The notes under the pieces: model-generated
Seen by the model: only the letters and a program-made list of their open reading frames with translations
The model's database searches: none
What the model was told of the DNA's origin: nothing
NCBI GenBank assembly: GCA_003244245.1
Contig: QHBY01000308.1
Coordinates: 3,374-46,198, forward strand
Source: Pseudonocardiales bacterium
GTDB lineage: Bacteria; Actinomycetota; Actinomycetes; Mycobacteriales; Pseudonocardiaceae
Direction: 5' to 3'
DNA: 42,825 nt
Made by a program: the position numbers and the translations under genes
Shown: one piece after another, positions 1-7,522 of the stretch
Layout: each line of letters starts with the position of its first letter
How positions within the stretch are numbered: position 1 is the stretch's first letter

Positions 1-61
1 GACGTGATCACCACGCAGTTGGATCTGAGAGAGACGTCCCCAGTACGGTGACATCCGTCCC

Positions 62-89
62 GGGACGTCCCTGGGACGCTGTCGGGACG
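62..89 (+). promoter_or_regulatory. Three GGGACG direct repeats upstream of first DUF5919 gene
   Basis: GGGACG occurs at 62-67, 73-78 and 84-89, an exact 11-bp period, 38 bp before the ATG of the downstream regulator. A related GACGTCCC lies at 33-40. Similar paired repeats occur upstream of two other genes in this region (2961-2976 and 4560-4576). Repeats on one face of the helix suggest a regulator-binding site. The binding protein is not known; the GntR or DUF5919 proteins encoded nearby are candidates. Confidence 0.5.
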
Positions 90-126
90 AGTACCGGCCC
101 GTGGCGAACGAACCAGGCACGGTGGG

Positions 127-861
127 ATGGCGAACGAGAGGCTTCGGGCAGCGCTGCTGCAACGCGGGGTGACCCCGATCGAGTTGGCCGAATCCGTGGG
201 CGTGGACCCGAAGACGATCGAGCGGTGGATCGGGGGCCGGATTCCCTACCGGCGACACCGGTACCAGGTGGCCAAGAGGCTCGGGATCGATGAGGCGTAC
301 CTGTGGCCGGGAGCTTTGGCCGCCGAGCAGGTCGCGTCCGCGTCGGAGAGCGAAATCTTGGTCCTCTACCCGCACCGTTGGGCCGTCCCCCGCACCATCT
401 GGGGACAGCTGTTCGACTCGGCCGAGGAAGAGATCGGCGTGCTGGTCTACAGCGGGATGTTCCTCGCCGATGATCCGGGACTGCTCGCCATGTTCCGTGC
501 CAAGGCTGCGCAGGGGGTGAGGGTCCGCATCCTGCTTGGCGACCCAGATGCGGCCGAGGTGGCCTGTCGCGGTGAGTTGGAGGGGATCGGTGACGCGTTG
601 GCATCGAAGATCCGCAATGTGATCGTGCTGTATCAGCCGCTGCGTGGAATTGACGGGGTGGAGATCCGGTTGCACTCGACCGTGCTCTACAACTCGATCT
701 ACCGTGCTGACGAGGAACTGCTGGTCAACTCCCACGTTTACGGCGTCCCGGCATCGCAGGCGCCGGTCATGCATCTGCGTCAGGTGTCCGGCGGCACCAT
801 GGTCACCACCTACCTGGAGAGCTTCGACCGCGTCTGGTCCGAGGCGCTGCCGCTCAACTAG
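127..861 (+). CDS. XRE-type HTH regulator fused to a degenerate phospholipase-D-like domain (DUF5919 type)
   Basis: The 244-aa protein has an N-terminal helix-turn-helix (about residues 4-55, with VGVDPKTIERWIGG as recognition region). A C-terminal domain (about 80-244) resembles the PLD fold, with the strands VLVYSGMF and VRILLGDP and an HSTVLYNS motif where an active enzyme would have HxK(x)4D. The catalytic Lys and Asp are therefore absent, which suggests ligand sensing rather than phosphodiesterase activity. It starts an apparent operon with a Nudix hydrolase (39-bp gap) and a membrane protein. A paralog lies at 3017-3754. The family assignment comes from recognising the domain combination; the DNA target and ligand are unknown. 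Confidence 0.75.
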   Translation: MANERLRAALLQRGVTPIELAESVGVDPKTIERWIGGRIPYRRHRYQVAKRLGIDEAYLWPGALAAEQVASASESEILVLYPHRWAVPRTIWGQLFDSAEEEIGVLVYSGMFLADDPGLLAMFRAKAAQGVRVRILLGDPDAAEVACRGELEGIGDALASKIRNVIVLYQPLRGIDGVEIRLHSTVLYNSIYRADEELLVNSHVYGVPASQAPVMHLRQVSGGTMVTTYLESFDRVWSEALPLN

Positions 862-900
862 CCGGACAACACAGCAGAGCGAACGAAGGGGTTGCCGGGC

Positions 901-1374
901 GTGGCGCGAATCGACTACTACGACGATCCGGACGCCCCACGCGCGAACAGTCTCATCCCGTCCGCGAACGTCGTCGTAGCCAACGACGACGGCGATCTGT
1001 TATTGATTCACCGGACCGATAACGACAACTGGGCGTTGCCGGGCGGGGCGATGGACCTGGGCGAGTCGTTGATCGACACGGCCGTACGAGAGACAAAGGA
1101 AGAGACCGGCATTGATTGTCGCGTCACGGGTTTGGTCGGTATCTACACCGACCCCAAGCACGTCATCCACTACACCAGCGACGATGAGGTGCGCCAGGAG
1201 TTCTCGGTCGTGTTCGTCGCGCGGCCGACCGGCGGGCAGCCGACCCCGAGCAGCGAGACTCGGGAAGTCGTGTGGATCGGCCGGCGGGTGGTCGGCGACT
1301 TGCGGATGGATCGGTCGATGAGGCTGCGGGTCCAGCACTTCCTTGAGGGCAGGAACACGCCCTACCTCGGCTGA
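901..1374 (+). CDS. Nudix hydrolase
   Basis: The 157-aa protein is read from GTG at 901; a TTG at 892 in the same frame is an alternative. The complete Nudix box GX5EX7REXXEEXGX is at about residues 49-71 (GAMDLGE, then RETKEETGI), preceded by the usual NWALPGG strand. Nudix enzymes hydrolyse nucleoside diphosphates linked to another moiety; the substrate cannot be read here. It sits between a DUF5919 regulator and a small membrane protein, 7 bp from the latter, so the three genes are probably cotranscribed. The Streptomyces element pSAM2 carries a Nudix-motif protein, Pif, that gives immunity to redundant transfer. A similar role is an inference here, prompted by the nearby recombinase. Confidence 0.9.
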   Translation: MARIDYYDDPDAPRANSLIPSANVVVANDDGDLLLIHRTDNDNWALPGGAMDLGESLIDTAVRETKEETGIDCRVTGLVGIYTDPKHVIHYTSDDEVRQEFSVVFVARPTGGQPTPSSETREVVWIGRRVVGDLRMDRSMRLRVQHFLEGRNTPYLG

Positions 1375-1381
1375 GCTTGAC

Positions 1382-1834
1382 ATGCCGAGCGAATGGATTG
1401 TCGTCATAGTGGATGCTCTGTCGGCGGTGGGCACGGTGGGAGCGTTCGCGGTCGGGTTCGTGTTGCTGCGTCAGGAACACCGACGCGAAGAGGTCCGCGC
1501 GGAGGAGGAACGCCGCCTGCAGGCGATTAAGGTCAGTGCCTGGGTGGAAGCACGCGCCACCGCCTACGGCGGTCGAGAGTTGCTGTTTCACGTGCACAAT
1601 GCGAGCGAGATGCCCATTTACGAGGTGTCCCTGCCGACGCCGGACGAGGGTGTCCACGAAGCCGAGTTCATCGGCCTCGTCCCGCCAGGGCAGACCGTGC
1701 AGCGCCCGGCGCCACGGGAATGGCTCAAGACCTACTACTCGCCTGAGCCGGTCGAGATCGAGTTCTTGGACAGCAGCGGACGCCAGTGGACACGCGATGA
1801 GCAAGGCTTCCTCACCCCGGTCGACAGAGCCTGA
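1382..1834 (+). CDS. Small single-pass membrane protein of unknown function
   Basis: The 150-aa protein starts at ATG 1382, only 7 bp after the Nudix stop. One hydrophobic helix (about residues 5-28, WIVVIVDALSAVGTVGAFAV) is followed by a charged, probably helical stretch rich in Arg and Glu (about 30-48). A soluble C-terminal region of alternating beta-type sequence follows, containing HVHNASEMPIYEV. No enzyme motif was recognised. The topology, a membrane anchor plus a cytoplasmic or extracytoplasmic beta domain, is like many actinobacterial proteins encoded beside XRE/Nudix genes. Operon position suggests it acts with the upstream genes. Confidence 0.7.
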   Translation: MPSEWIVVIVDALSAVGTVGAFAVGFVLLRQEHRREEVRAEEERRLQAIKVSAWVEARATAYGGRELLFHVHNASEMPIYEVSLPTPDEGVHEAEFIGLVPPGQTVQRPAPREWLKTYYSPEPVEIEFLDSSGRQWTRDEQGFLTPVDRA

Positions 1835-1871
1835 CCACCCGGCGGCGGTGATGTCCTGGCCGCCCCTTGGT

Positions 1872-2429
1872 TCAGCTCGCTTCGAGTGCAGCCGCGATCT
1901 CGGCCGTCTGTCGGCGCAGAATCGGGGAGGCTTGCGAGACGGCGTGGTGCACGACGTCATCCGGGTCGTACCGGCTCAGGATCTCGGTGATCCGCTCATC
2001 AACCCCGAGCGGTTTCCCGTCGGGGCCGGTGGTCATGTCGCAGTACGTCAGCGCCGCGACTACAAACGGGTCAACGTCGCTGATAGGGAACTCAGCGGCT
2101 AGGACGTCGCCGAGCCCCCGCGCTTGCGCCTCGATCTCCGCGCAGGTATGGTGCGCGACCAAGATCCATAGTGTCGGATCACCGAACCTCGTGTCGCGCA
2201 GGCGCCGGGCACCGTCAAGCGGATGGAACCCGGTCACGGCGATCGGGCTGGCGTAGCCGATGTCATGCAGCCATGCGGCGGCCTCGAGCAAGCCGGCGTG
2301 CTGAGGCAGGAGTCGGCCAAGCGCGACGGCTTGACCGGCGACCCCCCGCGAGTGCGCCCACCGCACCGGCAGTTCAGGCTCGAGCAGCGATCGGGCCAGT
2401 TCACGTGCCTCTGCGGCGATCTCCATCAT
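1872..2429 (-). CDS. HD-domain phosphohydrolase
   Basis: The protein is about 185 aa from ATG 2429 (MMEIAAEAREL). A TTG at 2489 in the same frame lies inside the repaired 3' end of the upstream GntR gene and is less likely. HD-superfamily metal ligands are visible: WAHSRGVAGQ, AAWLHDIGYA (the HD pair), AHHTCAEIE, and ALTYCDMTTG with the downstream Asp. HD proteins hydrolyse phosphate esters, often nucleotides. The gene follows the GntR gene by about 26 bp on the same strand, so it is probably that regulator's cotranscribed partner. The substrate is unknown. Confidence 0.85.
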   Translation of the reverse strand: MMEIAAEARELARSLLEPELPVRWAHSRGVAGQAVALGRLLPQHAGLLEAAAWLHDIGYASPIAVTGFHPLDGARRLRDTRFGDPTLWILVAHHTCAEIEAQARGLGDVLAAEFPISDVDPFVVAALTYCDMTTGPDGKPLGVDERITEILSRYDPDDVVHHAVSQASPILRRQTAEIAAALEAS

Positions 2430-2454
2430 GCGAGGGTAACCAGCGCGGGACGGC

Positions 2455-2918
2455 TTAGCCCAGAGAGCGGCGTCCCTCGGCGTCCACAAAACGTCCTTTT
2501 CCGTGCACTGCCGTCACCAGGCCAGTGGCATCCAACAACGCCAAGCCCGCCGAGCTGTGCCCCTAGACACCCCGTACCGGCGCATCAGTTCGGCCTCGGA
2601 TGGCACCACCCGCTGGCCCGTTGCCAGTTCACCGGCGGTGATCTGCTGCCGCAGGTCGTCGGCGATCCGCCGGTAGCCCGCGGCAGCGGCTGTGCCTGTG
2701 GGATCATCGACGATCCGGCCCCGCCCAGCCAACGTCACGATCAGCCCGTCGCGTTCCAGCTCGGCCAACGCCCGACGCACCGTGTTGCGTGCCACGCCGA
2801 ACTCAGCCGCGAGCGAGGTCTCTGACGGCAAGGCAGAGCCCGGCGCGACATCCGCCAGCCGTTGCCGCAGATTGTCGGCGATTCGCGCGTACGTGCCCGA
2901 TGGAGTCGACCGCACCAA
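2455..2918 (-). pseudogene. Tandem GntR-type winged-helix regulator, frameshifted
   Basis: The reading frame from TTG 2918 (or GTG 2915) encodes two successive GntR winged helices. The first is complete (YARIADNLRQRL to GLIVTLAGRGRIV). The second starts YRRIADDLRQQI and runs off frame after GVSRGTARRA. Adding one base near 2545-2548 restores the family-typical end ALALLDATGLVTAVHGKGRF and a stop at 2455-2457. As written, the product ends prematurely at 2514. GntR proteins of this short type lack a large effector domain, as in actinobacterial Kor-type regulators. It is divergent from the second DUF5919 gene, sharing a 98-bp intergenic region with GGGACG repeats. A sequencing error is possible. 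Confidence 0.75.
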
Positions 2919-2960
2919 GACAGGATCTCAGCAGCCTCGCCACCAGCGTCACCACTTGCA

Positions 2961-2976
2961 GGGACGACTAGGGACG
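2961..2976 (+). promoter_or_regulatory. Paired GGGACG repeats between GntR and second DUF5919 gene
   Basis: GGGACG at 2961-2966 and again at 2971-2976 (10-bp period, second followed by TC) lie in the divergent GntR/DUF5919 intergenic region, 40 bp before ATG 3017. The same motif is repeated before the first DUF5919 gene and before the gene at 4344, which suggests one shared regulator. Confidence 0.5.
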
Positions 2977-3016
2977 TCTTGTGCTAGCGTGCGCCGCAGG
3001 AACATGGGAGGTCAGG

Positions 3017-3754
3017 ATGCCGGACGGTCGCTCGATCGGTGAACCGCTGCGGCGCGCCCTGGCCGGTGCACGACTCCGTGATATCGACGTCGCCAAGACG
3101 TTGGGGGTCGACCCCAAGACGGTTCAGCGGTGGCTCAGCGGCCGGCTGCCCCAACCCCGTCACCGATGGGGACTGGCTGACCTGTTGAGCCAGCACGAAT
3201 ACGACCTGTGGCCCCACCTTGCCGGGGTGCCATCCATCGGCGCGGAGGTCTATGCCACGTATCCACACCGGGGCTCAGTCCCGCGTGACGTATGGCGCCA
3301 GCTCTACGACAGCGCGGAGCACCAGATCGACATCCTCGTCTACAGCGGTCTGTTCCTTGCCGAAGACGTCGAGATGGTCCGCTTGCTCGGCGACAAAGCC
3401 CGAGCCGGAGTCGCGGTTCGCATCATCCTCGGTGACCCAGACAGCCCGCACGTCAGCCAACGCGGCGACGAGGAAGGCATCCATGACGCGATGGCCGCGA
3501 AGATCCGTAACGCCATCGTGCTGTACCGGCCGCTCGTCGCGTCCGGCGTCCAGATCCGCCTTCATCCGACGGTGCTCTACAACTCGATCTACCGTGCTGA
3601 TGACGAGATGCTCATCAACCAGCATGTCTATGGCATCGCCGCTTCGTACGCGCCAGTCCTGCACCTGCGCCGCCACGGCGACGACGACGTGTTCGGCACC
3701 TACGTCGCCAGTTTCGAACGCGTCTGGTCCCCGGCCCAACCGCTGCCCGTCTGA
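3017..3754 (+). CDS. XRE-type HTH regulator with degenerate PLD-like domain (DUF5919 type), second copy
   Basis: The 245-aa paralog of the protein at 127-861 starts at ATG 3017 behind GGGAGG. The order is the same: HTH (LGVDPKTVQRWLSG, about residues 18-45), then a PLD-like fold with ILVYSGLF, VRIILGDP, a Lys-Ile-Arg-Asn-Ala helix, and HPTVLYNS in place of the catalytic HKD motif. Several blocks are nearly identical to the first copy, including about 28 bp with no change around 3572-3600 (compare 680-708). No Nudix gene follows here. The divergent neighbour is the tandem GntR gene. Probable role: ligand-responsive transcription factor. Confidence 0.75.
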   Translation: MPDGRSIGEPLRRALAGARLRDIDVAKTLGVDPKTVQRWLSGRLPQPRHRWGLADLLSQHEYDLWPHLAGVPSIGAEVYATYPHRGSVPRDVWRQLYDSAEHQIDILVYSGLFLAEDVEMVRLLGDKARAGVAVRIILGDPDSPHVSQRGDEEGIHDAMAAKIRNAIVLYRPLVASGVQIRLHPTVLYNSIYRADDEMLINQHVYGIAASYAPVLHLRRHGDDDVFGTYVASFERVWSPAQPLPV

Positions 3755-3763
3755 TCGAGCTGG

Positions 3764-4096
3764 TCACTGAGTCGCAGAACCATCGCTCCTGATCGCGCGG
3801 AGAGCCGCCTTACTTTCACGGAATGCGCTCACCTTGTGGGTAGCCGCCACCTTCGTGGCCTCGTCTCGCGCCAGCTCCAGCGTAGAAATCACCTCGTCAA
3901 CTTTCCCCGGTTCCATGATTACCTCCCAGGTGAACGGTGGTGAGATCGACAACCACACCGTGTCTTGCACCACTGTCACGACCACGGTGGCGTCGGCTCC
4001 CTGCATTCCCTTGACACGGACTCCGCGGGGCGCGCCCAGGCGAGGGTACCTCCGCCCATACGGCGAATCTTCAGGGCTGACCGGTGTCGTGGGCAT
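3764..4096 (-). CDS. Small conserved-looking protein of unknown function
   Basis: The 110-aa product is read from ATG 4096, whose first base overlaps the stop of the upstream gene (TGATG), implying translational coupling. The sequence has a central beta-rich part (VRVKGMQGADATVVVTVVQDTVW) and a charged helical C-terminus (about residues 65-105, VDEVISTLELARDEATKV). No membrane segment or enzyme motif was recognised. It forms a two-gene unit with the gene at 4344 and lies tail-to-tail with the second DUF5919 gene. Confidence 0.55.
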   Translation of the reverse strand: MPTTPVSPEDSPYGRRYPRLGAPRGVRVKGMQGADATVVVTVVQDTVWLSISPPFTWEVIMEPGKVDEVISTLELARDEATKVAATHKVSAFRESKAALRAIRSDGSATQ

Positions 4097-4344
4097 CAGC
4101 ACTCGCCTGGCGCGTCGGGGAGCAGGCGAAGGAAGCGGGGTGGCAGGGTGACCAGCGCATTGTCGGAAAAACACACATAGAGCGAATGGAGGCCCCTACC
4201 GAGAACCTGGCCCCGCTGGTGCAGCCGGGAGGGCAATAACCCCGGCTCCGGGTCTTCCGCGACCTCCACCCAGCAAAACAGAGAAATGCGGTCACCCTCG
4301 ACATCGCACCACCGATCTTGAGCCGGTTGCGTCTCAGTGGCCAT
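4096..4344 (-). CDS. Small protein of unknown function, coupled to next gene
   Basis: The 82-aa product is read from ATG 4344 (MATETQPAQDRW). The longer open frame upstream has low-complexity Arg/Pro/Gly composition and is not protein-like. The C-terminal half (RGLHSLYVCFSDNALVTLPPRFLRLL) looks like a folded beta-helix segment. The stop overlaps the start of the following gene by one base. No homologous family was recognised. Paired GGGACG motifs about 220 bp upstream on the same strand tie it to the other accessory genes here. Confidence 0.5.
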   Translation of the reverse strand: MATETQPAQDRWCDVEGDRISLFCWVEVAEDPEPGLLPSRLHQRGQVLGRGLHSLYVCFSDNALVTLPPRFLRLLPDAPGEC

Positions 4345-4769
4345 GGCGCGCCCTCCACCGTTGGTTGGGGACCGGGCTGGCCGCCGGGAGCCGAGCGTTC
4401 GGGGCCGCTCACTCAACCGACAGCCAGCCGGCCATCTCGGGGGCACCGGATCGAGCGGGGCTCTATCGCCAGCGCCCCGCCCGGCGCCGAAGTAGAGCAT
4501 TCCCCCGGACCGCAAGACGTGAACACCTCCGCCGTGTGCCGGTTCTAAGACGTTGTTAACGTCCCCGATCCGTCCCATCTCCGTCCGGCGTGTGCGGGCG
4601 TAACTGGCCGAGGACGACCGGCATGAATATTGCCCAGCGACCGGCACAGGGGAACCCCACCACTCCGGCCGGGGCGCTGGCGTGCGCTCTACTTGTGGTC
4701 GGGCGGCAAGATCGGGTCTCCGACAAGCGGCATGGTCACCACGGTTCCGGCGGCAAATCTCGTCAGATG
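4345..4769. other. Non-coding stretch between small gene pair and recombinase
   Basis: This 425-bp stretch has no convincing gene on either strand. It contains the GGGACG pair at 4560-4576 and an inverted repeat GACGTT/AACGTC at 4549-4563, which together look like a promoter/operator for the gene pair at 4344. Open frames across it have skewed Arg/Pro-rich composition. Confidence 0.5.
4560..4576 (-). promoter_or_regulatory. Paired GGGACG repeats, third occurrence
   Basis: On the minus strand GGGACG reads at 4576-4571 and 4565-4560 (11-bp period). An inverted repeat with GACGTT and AACGTC arms (4549-4563) overlaps it. The position is upstream of the small two-gene unit 4344-3764. The layout matches the repeats at 62-89 and 2961-2976. 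Confidence 0.45.
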
Positions 4770-6284
4770 TTATCCGCGCCACCATTGGATGCGTTCTTCG
4801 GCGGGGATTGGGCGTGGTCCTCGGGTTGGTGAGGGTGTGATTCGCAGTTCGCCGAGCAGTTTGGGAGTGAGTAGCAGGCGGGCGATCTCGCGTCGGGTGC
4901 TCATGGGGGCGGCGGCCCAGCGTCGGGCGACGTCGGCGCCGGGCTCGATCAGTCCGCGTAGCGCACTGGGGGTGGCGAGTTCTGCGCTCCGTTTCTCCAG
5001 GCGCTGGATCTCGGCGAGAATAGCGGGTTCAGAACGTGCGGCGAGCGTGACACTGAGGGTTCCCGCTGCCACAGCCTCGGCGAGTTCGTCGTGTCGTGCC
5101 CGCACAGTGGCGAGCTGATCCTGAATTGCCGACAGTTCCCGATCGTCATGCTGTTCACCGGCACGAAGAGTGTCGATCACGTCAGGTCGGGCCAGATAGG
5201 CCAGCATGACCTGTTCGGCTATCTGGTCCACGGGGGCTTGGGTGATCCGGACACAGCCTTTGGTGCGGCAAAAGTACTCTGGGCGCTCGCCTCGATAGGC
5301 CACCGCCAGGGTGCCCTCGCAGCGGGCGCAGCGGGCGATCAGTGACAGCAGGTGCTTGCCCCGACCGGGTCGGGAGGTCCTGCGTTCCGGGGCGGACAGC
5401 AGACGTTGCACCGCCAGCCACTCCGCGCGGGACACCAACGGCGTCCACTGTCCTTCGTACATCTCGCTGACCGGAACCGGCGTGTGCCGCTCAGGACTGC
5501 GAGGACCAGTTCCCGGGCGGTGGGCCCGCAGCGCGGTGTAGGTGGGACACAGCGCAAGACAGCGCAGATGCTGCGGGGAGAACACCAGCCCCGAGCGGGT
5601 CCTGATGCCGCGCGCGTCGAAGTCCCGGGCGATGGAGTGCAGACTGTGCCCGGCCACCAGACGCCGGTACAACTCCGCCACCACCGGCGCCTCCACCGGT
5701 TCCGGCTCCTGGGAGATCAACTGCCGGGTCTGCGGATCAAACACCCGCCGATACCCATAAGGGATGCGTCCACCCGGCCGCCCAGCCACCGCATTCGCTG
5801 CCACCGCCCGCCGCAGCCGTGCCGACATCTTGGAGGACTCGTACTCCCCATCGACGGCGTCTTCGAGCAGCGAGCGGCGGTCCCGCCCGTTGGCAGGGTC
5901 ATAGGTCCGGTTGTGGGTAACAACGTGAATGGATACCGAGCGTCGCTCGCACAGCTCCATGAGCGTGACCCACTCCCCGACCCGGCGGCTGCCTCGGCTG
6001 CTCTCCCAGATCATCAATACCTGGGCGCCGAATTGATCGTTCTCCAGATCAGCAATCAGCCGGTCGAAGCCGTCTCGGGTTTTGCGGGAGTATCGTGACG
6101 CGCTGACCGACTCATCCCGGTACGACTGACCCAGCCTCCATCCGTGCTCGGTCGCCACCAGCTCATGGTCGGCGTGCTGCTCCTCCAACGAGCGGGCCCG
6201 GCCCGATCGATCGAGCGAGACCCGCAGGTAGTCCCGGGCCAGGATGACAAGTTTCTGCTGGTCAGCAACCTGGGTAGTGGTCAT
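4770..6284 (-). CDS. Large serine recombinase (site-specific integrase)
   Basis: The 504-aa protein starts at ATG 6284 (MTTTQVADQQ). The N-terminal resolvase domain has the catalytic Ser at about residue 23 in YLRVSLDRSG, and conserved Arg residues in SASRYSRKTRDGFDRLIADL and WESSRGSR. A recombinase domain follows (GGRIPYGYRR), then a zinc-ribbon with CARCEGTL and FCRTKGC. A C-terminal coiled-coil region follows, ending in TRREIARLLL. Length and domain order match intact large serine integrases. Such enzymes usually lie next to one attachment site. Here the gene start lies about 20 bp from a broken HNH endonuclease gene, so that gene is the probable integration target. Confidence 0.93.
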   Translation of the reverse strand: MTTTQVADQQKLVILARDYLRVSLDRSGRARSLEEQHADHELVATEHGWRLGQSYRDESVSASRYSRKTRDGFDRLIADLENDQFGAQVLMIWESSRGSRRVGEWVTLMELCERRSVSIHVVTHNRTYDPANGRDRRSLLEDAVDGEYESSKMSARLRRAVAANAVAGRPGGRIPYGYRRVFDPQTRQLISQEPEPVEAPVVAELYRRLVAGHSLHSIARDFDARGIRTRSGLVFSPQHLRCLALCPTYTALRAHRPGTGPRSPERHTPVPVSEMYEGQWTPLVSRAEWLAVQRLLSAPERRTSRPGRGKHLLSLIARCARCEGTLAVAYRGERPEYFCRTKGCVRITQAPVDQIAEQVMLAYLARPDVIDTLRAGEQHDDRELSAIQDQLATVRARHDELAEAVAAGTLSVTLAARSEPAILAEIQRLEKRSAELATPSALRGLIEPGADVARRWAAAPMSTRREIARLLLTPKLLGELRITPSPTRGPRPIPAEERIQWWRG

Positions 6285-6305
6285 AGCCCACGATGGTACA
6301 ACTAG

Positions 6306-6465
6306 CAAGGTGCCTCAAACTGCTGCCTGCTATGCCCCGCGCATCACCAGCAAGTACACCGCCAAGGCTGGGACATCACCATCCACGGCGGACGCGTCGA
6401 ATTCACCCCCCCCCGCAATCATCGACCCCGACCGCCGACCCCTCACCAACCCACTACGTCACTGA
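6306..6465 (+). pseudogene. C-terminal remnant of a 13E12/DUF222-type HNH endonuclease
   Basis: From 6306 the plus strand reads GASNCCLLCPAHHQQVHRQG, then WDITIHGGRVEF. This is the zinc-binding HNH end typical of DUF222/13E12 proteins (LLCxxHH, then VHxxGW). A run of nine C at 6396-6404 shifts the frame. One C fewer gives the usual ending PPAIIDPDRRPLTNPLRH and a stop at 6463-6465. The N-terminal part is absent. The reading frame is closed by TAG at 6303-6305, next to the recombinase promoter. The other part probably lies at the far end of the integrated element, outside this window. Confidence 0.65.
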
Positions 6466-6498
6466 TGCGACAGCGGTGCCGGTTCGCGGTCGGGCGAG

Positions 6499-6618
6499 GT
6501 GAACGCTTGGGCATCTCGCGCTGTTGTGGACGTTCTTCGTCCGGCATTCCCGTTTTTCCAGCACATCGCCCAAGCCGCGATGGTGTACGTGAACGCCCTG
6601 ATGGTCCAGGACGAATGA
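6499..6618 (+). CDS. Possible 39-aa small protein
   Basis: A GTG-started frame encodes a balanced, non-skewed sequence (AWASRAVVDVLRPAFPFFQH, then AAMVYVNALMVQDE) ending in TGA. It lies between the HNH remnant and a GNAT relic. No ribosome-binding site is obvious and no family was recognised. It may be a gene fragment. The rest of 6466-6701 shows nothing else. Confidence 0.2.
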   Translation: MNAWASRAVVDVLRPAFPFFQHIAQAAMVYVNALMVQDE

Positions 6619-6701
6619 ACAGCAATGGAGTGCAGCCGCGATTGCTGTCCGGTCGCCAGCGAGCAGGTTGAGCGCGCACTTCAAAGAGCGACCCTTGCGC
6701 C

Positions 6702-7204
6702 TCACGGCAGCACGCACGTGAGCCACACCAGTTCGCCGCGGTCATCCGTCGAGACGTGGTCGCGCGCGAACCCGAGCTTCTCGAGCACACGGAACGACGG
6801 CGCGTTCCAAGTACGCACTGTCGACCAGAGCCGCGTCCGCCCAGTCGCGATCGCGGCGTCGAGCACCGCGCGGGCCGCCTCAGTCGCGTAGCCGCGTGCG
6901 TGCGCACGCCGAAATAGCTCGTACGCGATCTCGGGCTCCTCGACGGTGGCGCGGCCGACGATCAGCCCGCAATATCCGATGAAGTCGCCCACGTCACGGC
7001 GGCGGATGGGCAGCAGCGCGATCCCAGTCTGTGTTGTCGCGGCAAGCTGTGTCGCGATGCTCTCCTGGATGTGCTCGACTGTCGGCATCCCGCCGCCCGT
7101 TCGGCGGCGAGCGCGCGATAGTCGTCGACATCGGACTCGGCCCACGGCCGCAGCGTCAGCCGCTCAGTCTCGAGGTGCAACAACATCGGCTGATGCGCGG
7201 CCAT
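6702..7204 (-). pseudogene. GNAT N-acetyltransferase, frameshifted
   Basis: The start at 7204 gives the typical GNAT N-terminus of RimJ/RimL type (LHLETERLTLRPWAESDVDD). A single-base loss near 7090-7100 moves the remainder (MPTVEHIQESIATQL to WLTCVLP) into another frame. The acetyl-CoA-binding segment ARGYATEAARAVLDAA and the C-terminal NAPSFRVLEKLGF motif are intact. Joined, the two parts make a normal 167-aa acetyltransferase of the RimJ-like group that acetylates small molecules or protein N-termini. As written it cannot make a full-length enzyme. A sequencing error in the GC-rich run is an alternative. Confidence 0.75.
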
Positions 7205-7522
7205 GGCGCCAGCCTAATGACGCCACTTGGCCATCCCGGGGTCTGAGGAAGATCGGGACGTCATGCGGACGAGCAGGCAGAGTGCCGGCCTGGTCTCTCG
7301 CACCCATGCACGCGCTCGACCTCTTCGCCACCGCCCAGGCCCGCTTCTGGCAGGCCACCGTAGACGCCCACTTCCATACATGGACGCAGCGCTTGCGGGA
7401 CGCCGCCGCCCGATGGGCAGGCGAGGATCACCGCCACCGCGGCGATGCCCAGGTACCGGACACGCGCCTGACGGCTTCTCCTCCGTCGGCGAAATCGGTC
7501 ATCTTCGCCGGCGACCCTCCAC
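7205..7522. other. Intergenic stretch with possible gene fragment
   Basis: There is no confident gene between the GNAT relic and the selB stop. A plus-strand frame from ATG 7306 reads MHALDLFATAQARFWQATVD and continues protein-like for about 40 residues before turning Arg/Pro-rich into the selB 3' end. It could be the start of a broken gene. No terminator hairpin was identified. Confidence 0.3.

Noticed and set aside
1413-2102. 229-codon frame overlapping the membrane-protein and HD genes
   Set aside because: Ser/Arg/Cys-rich out-of-frame shadow; both overlapped genes have clear features.
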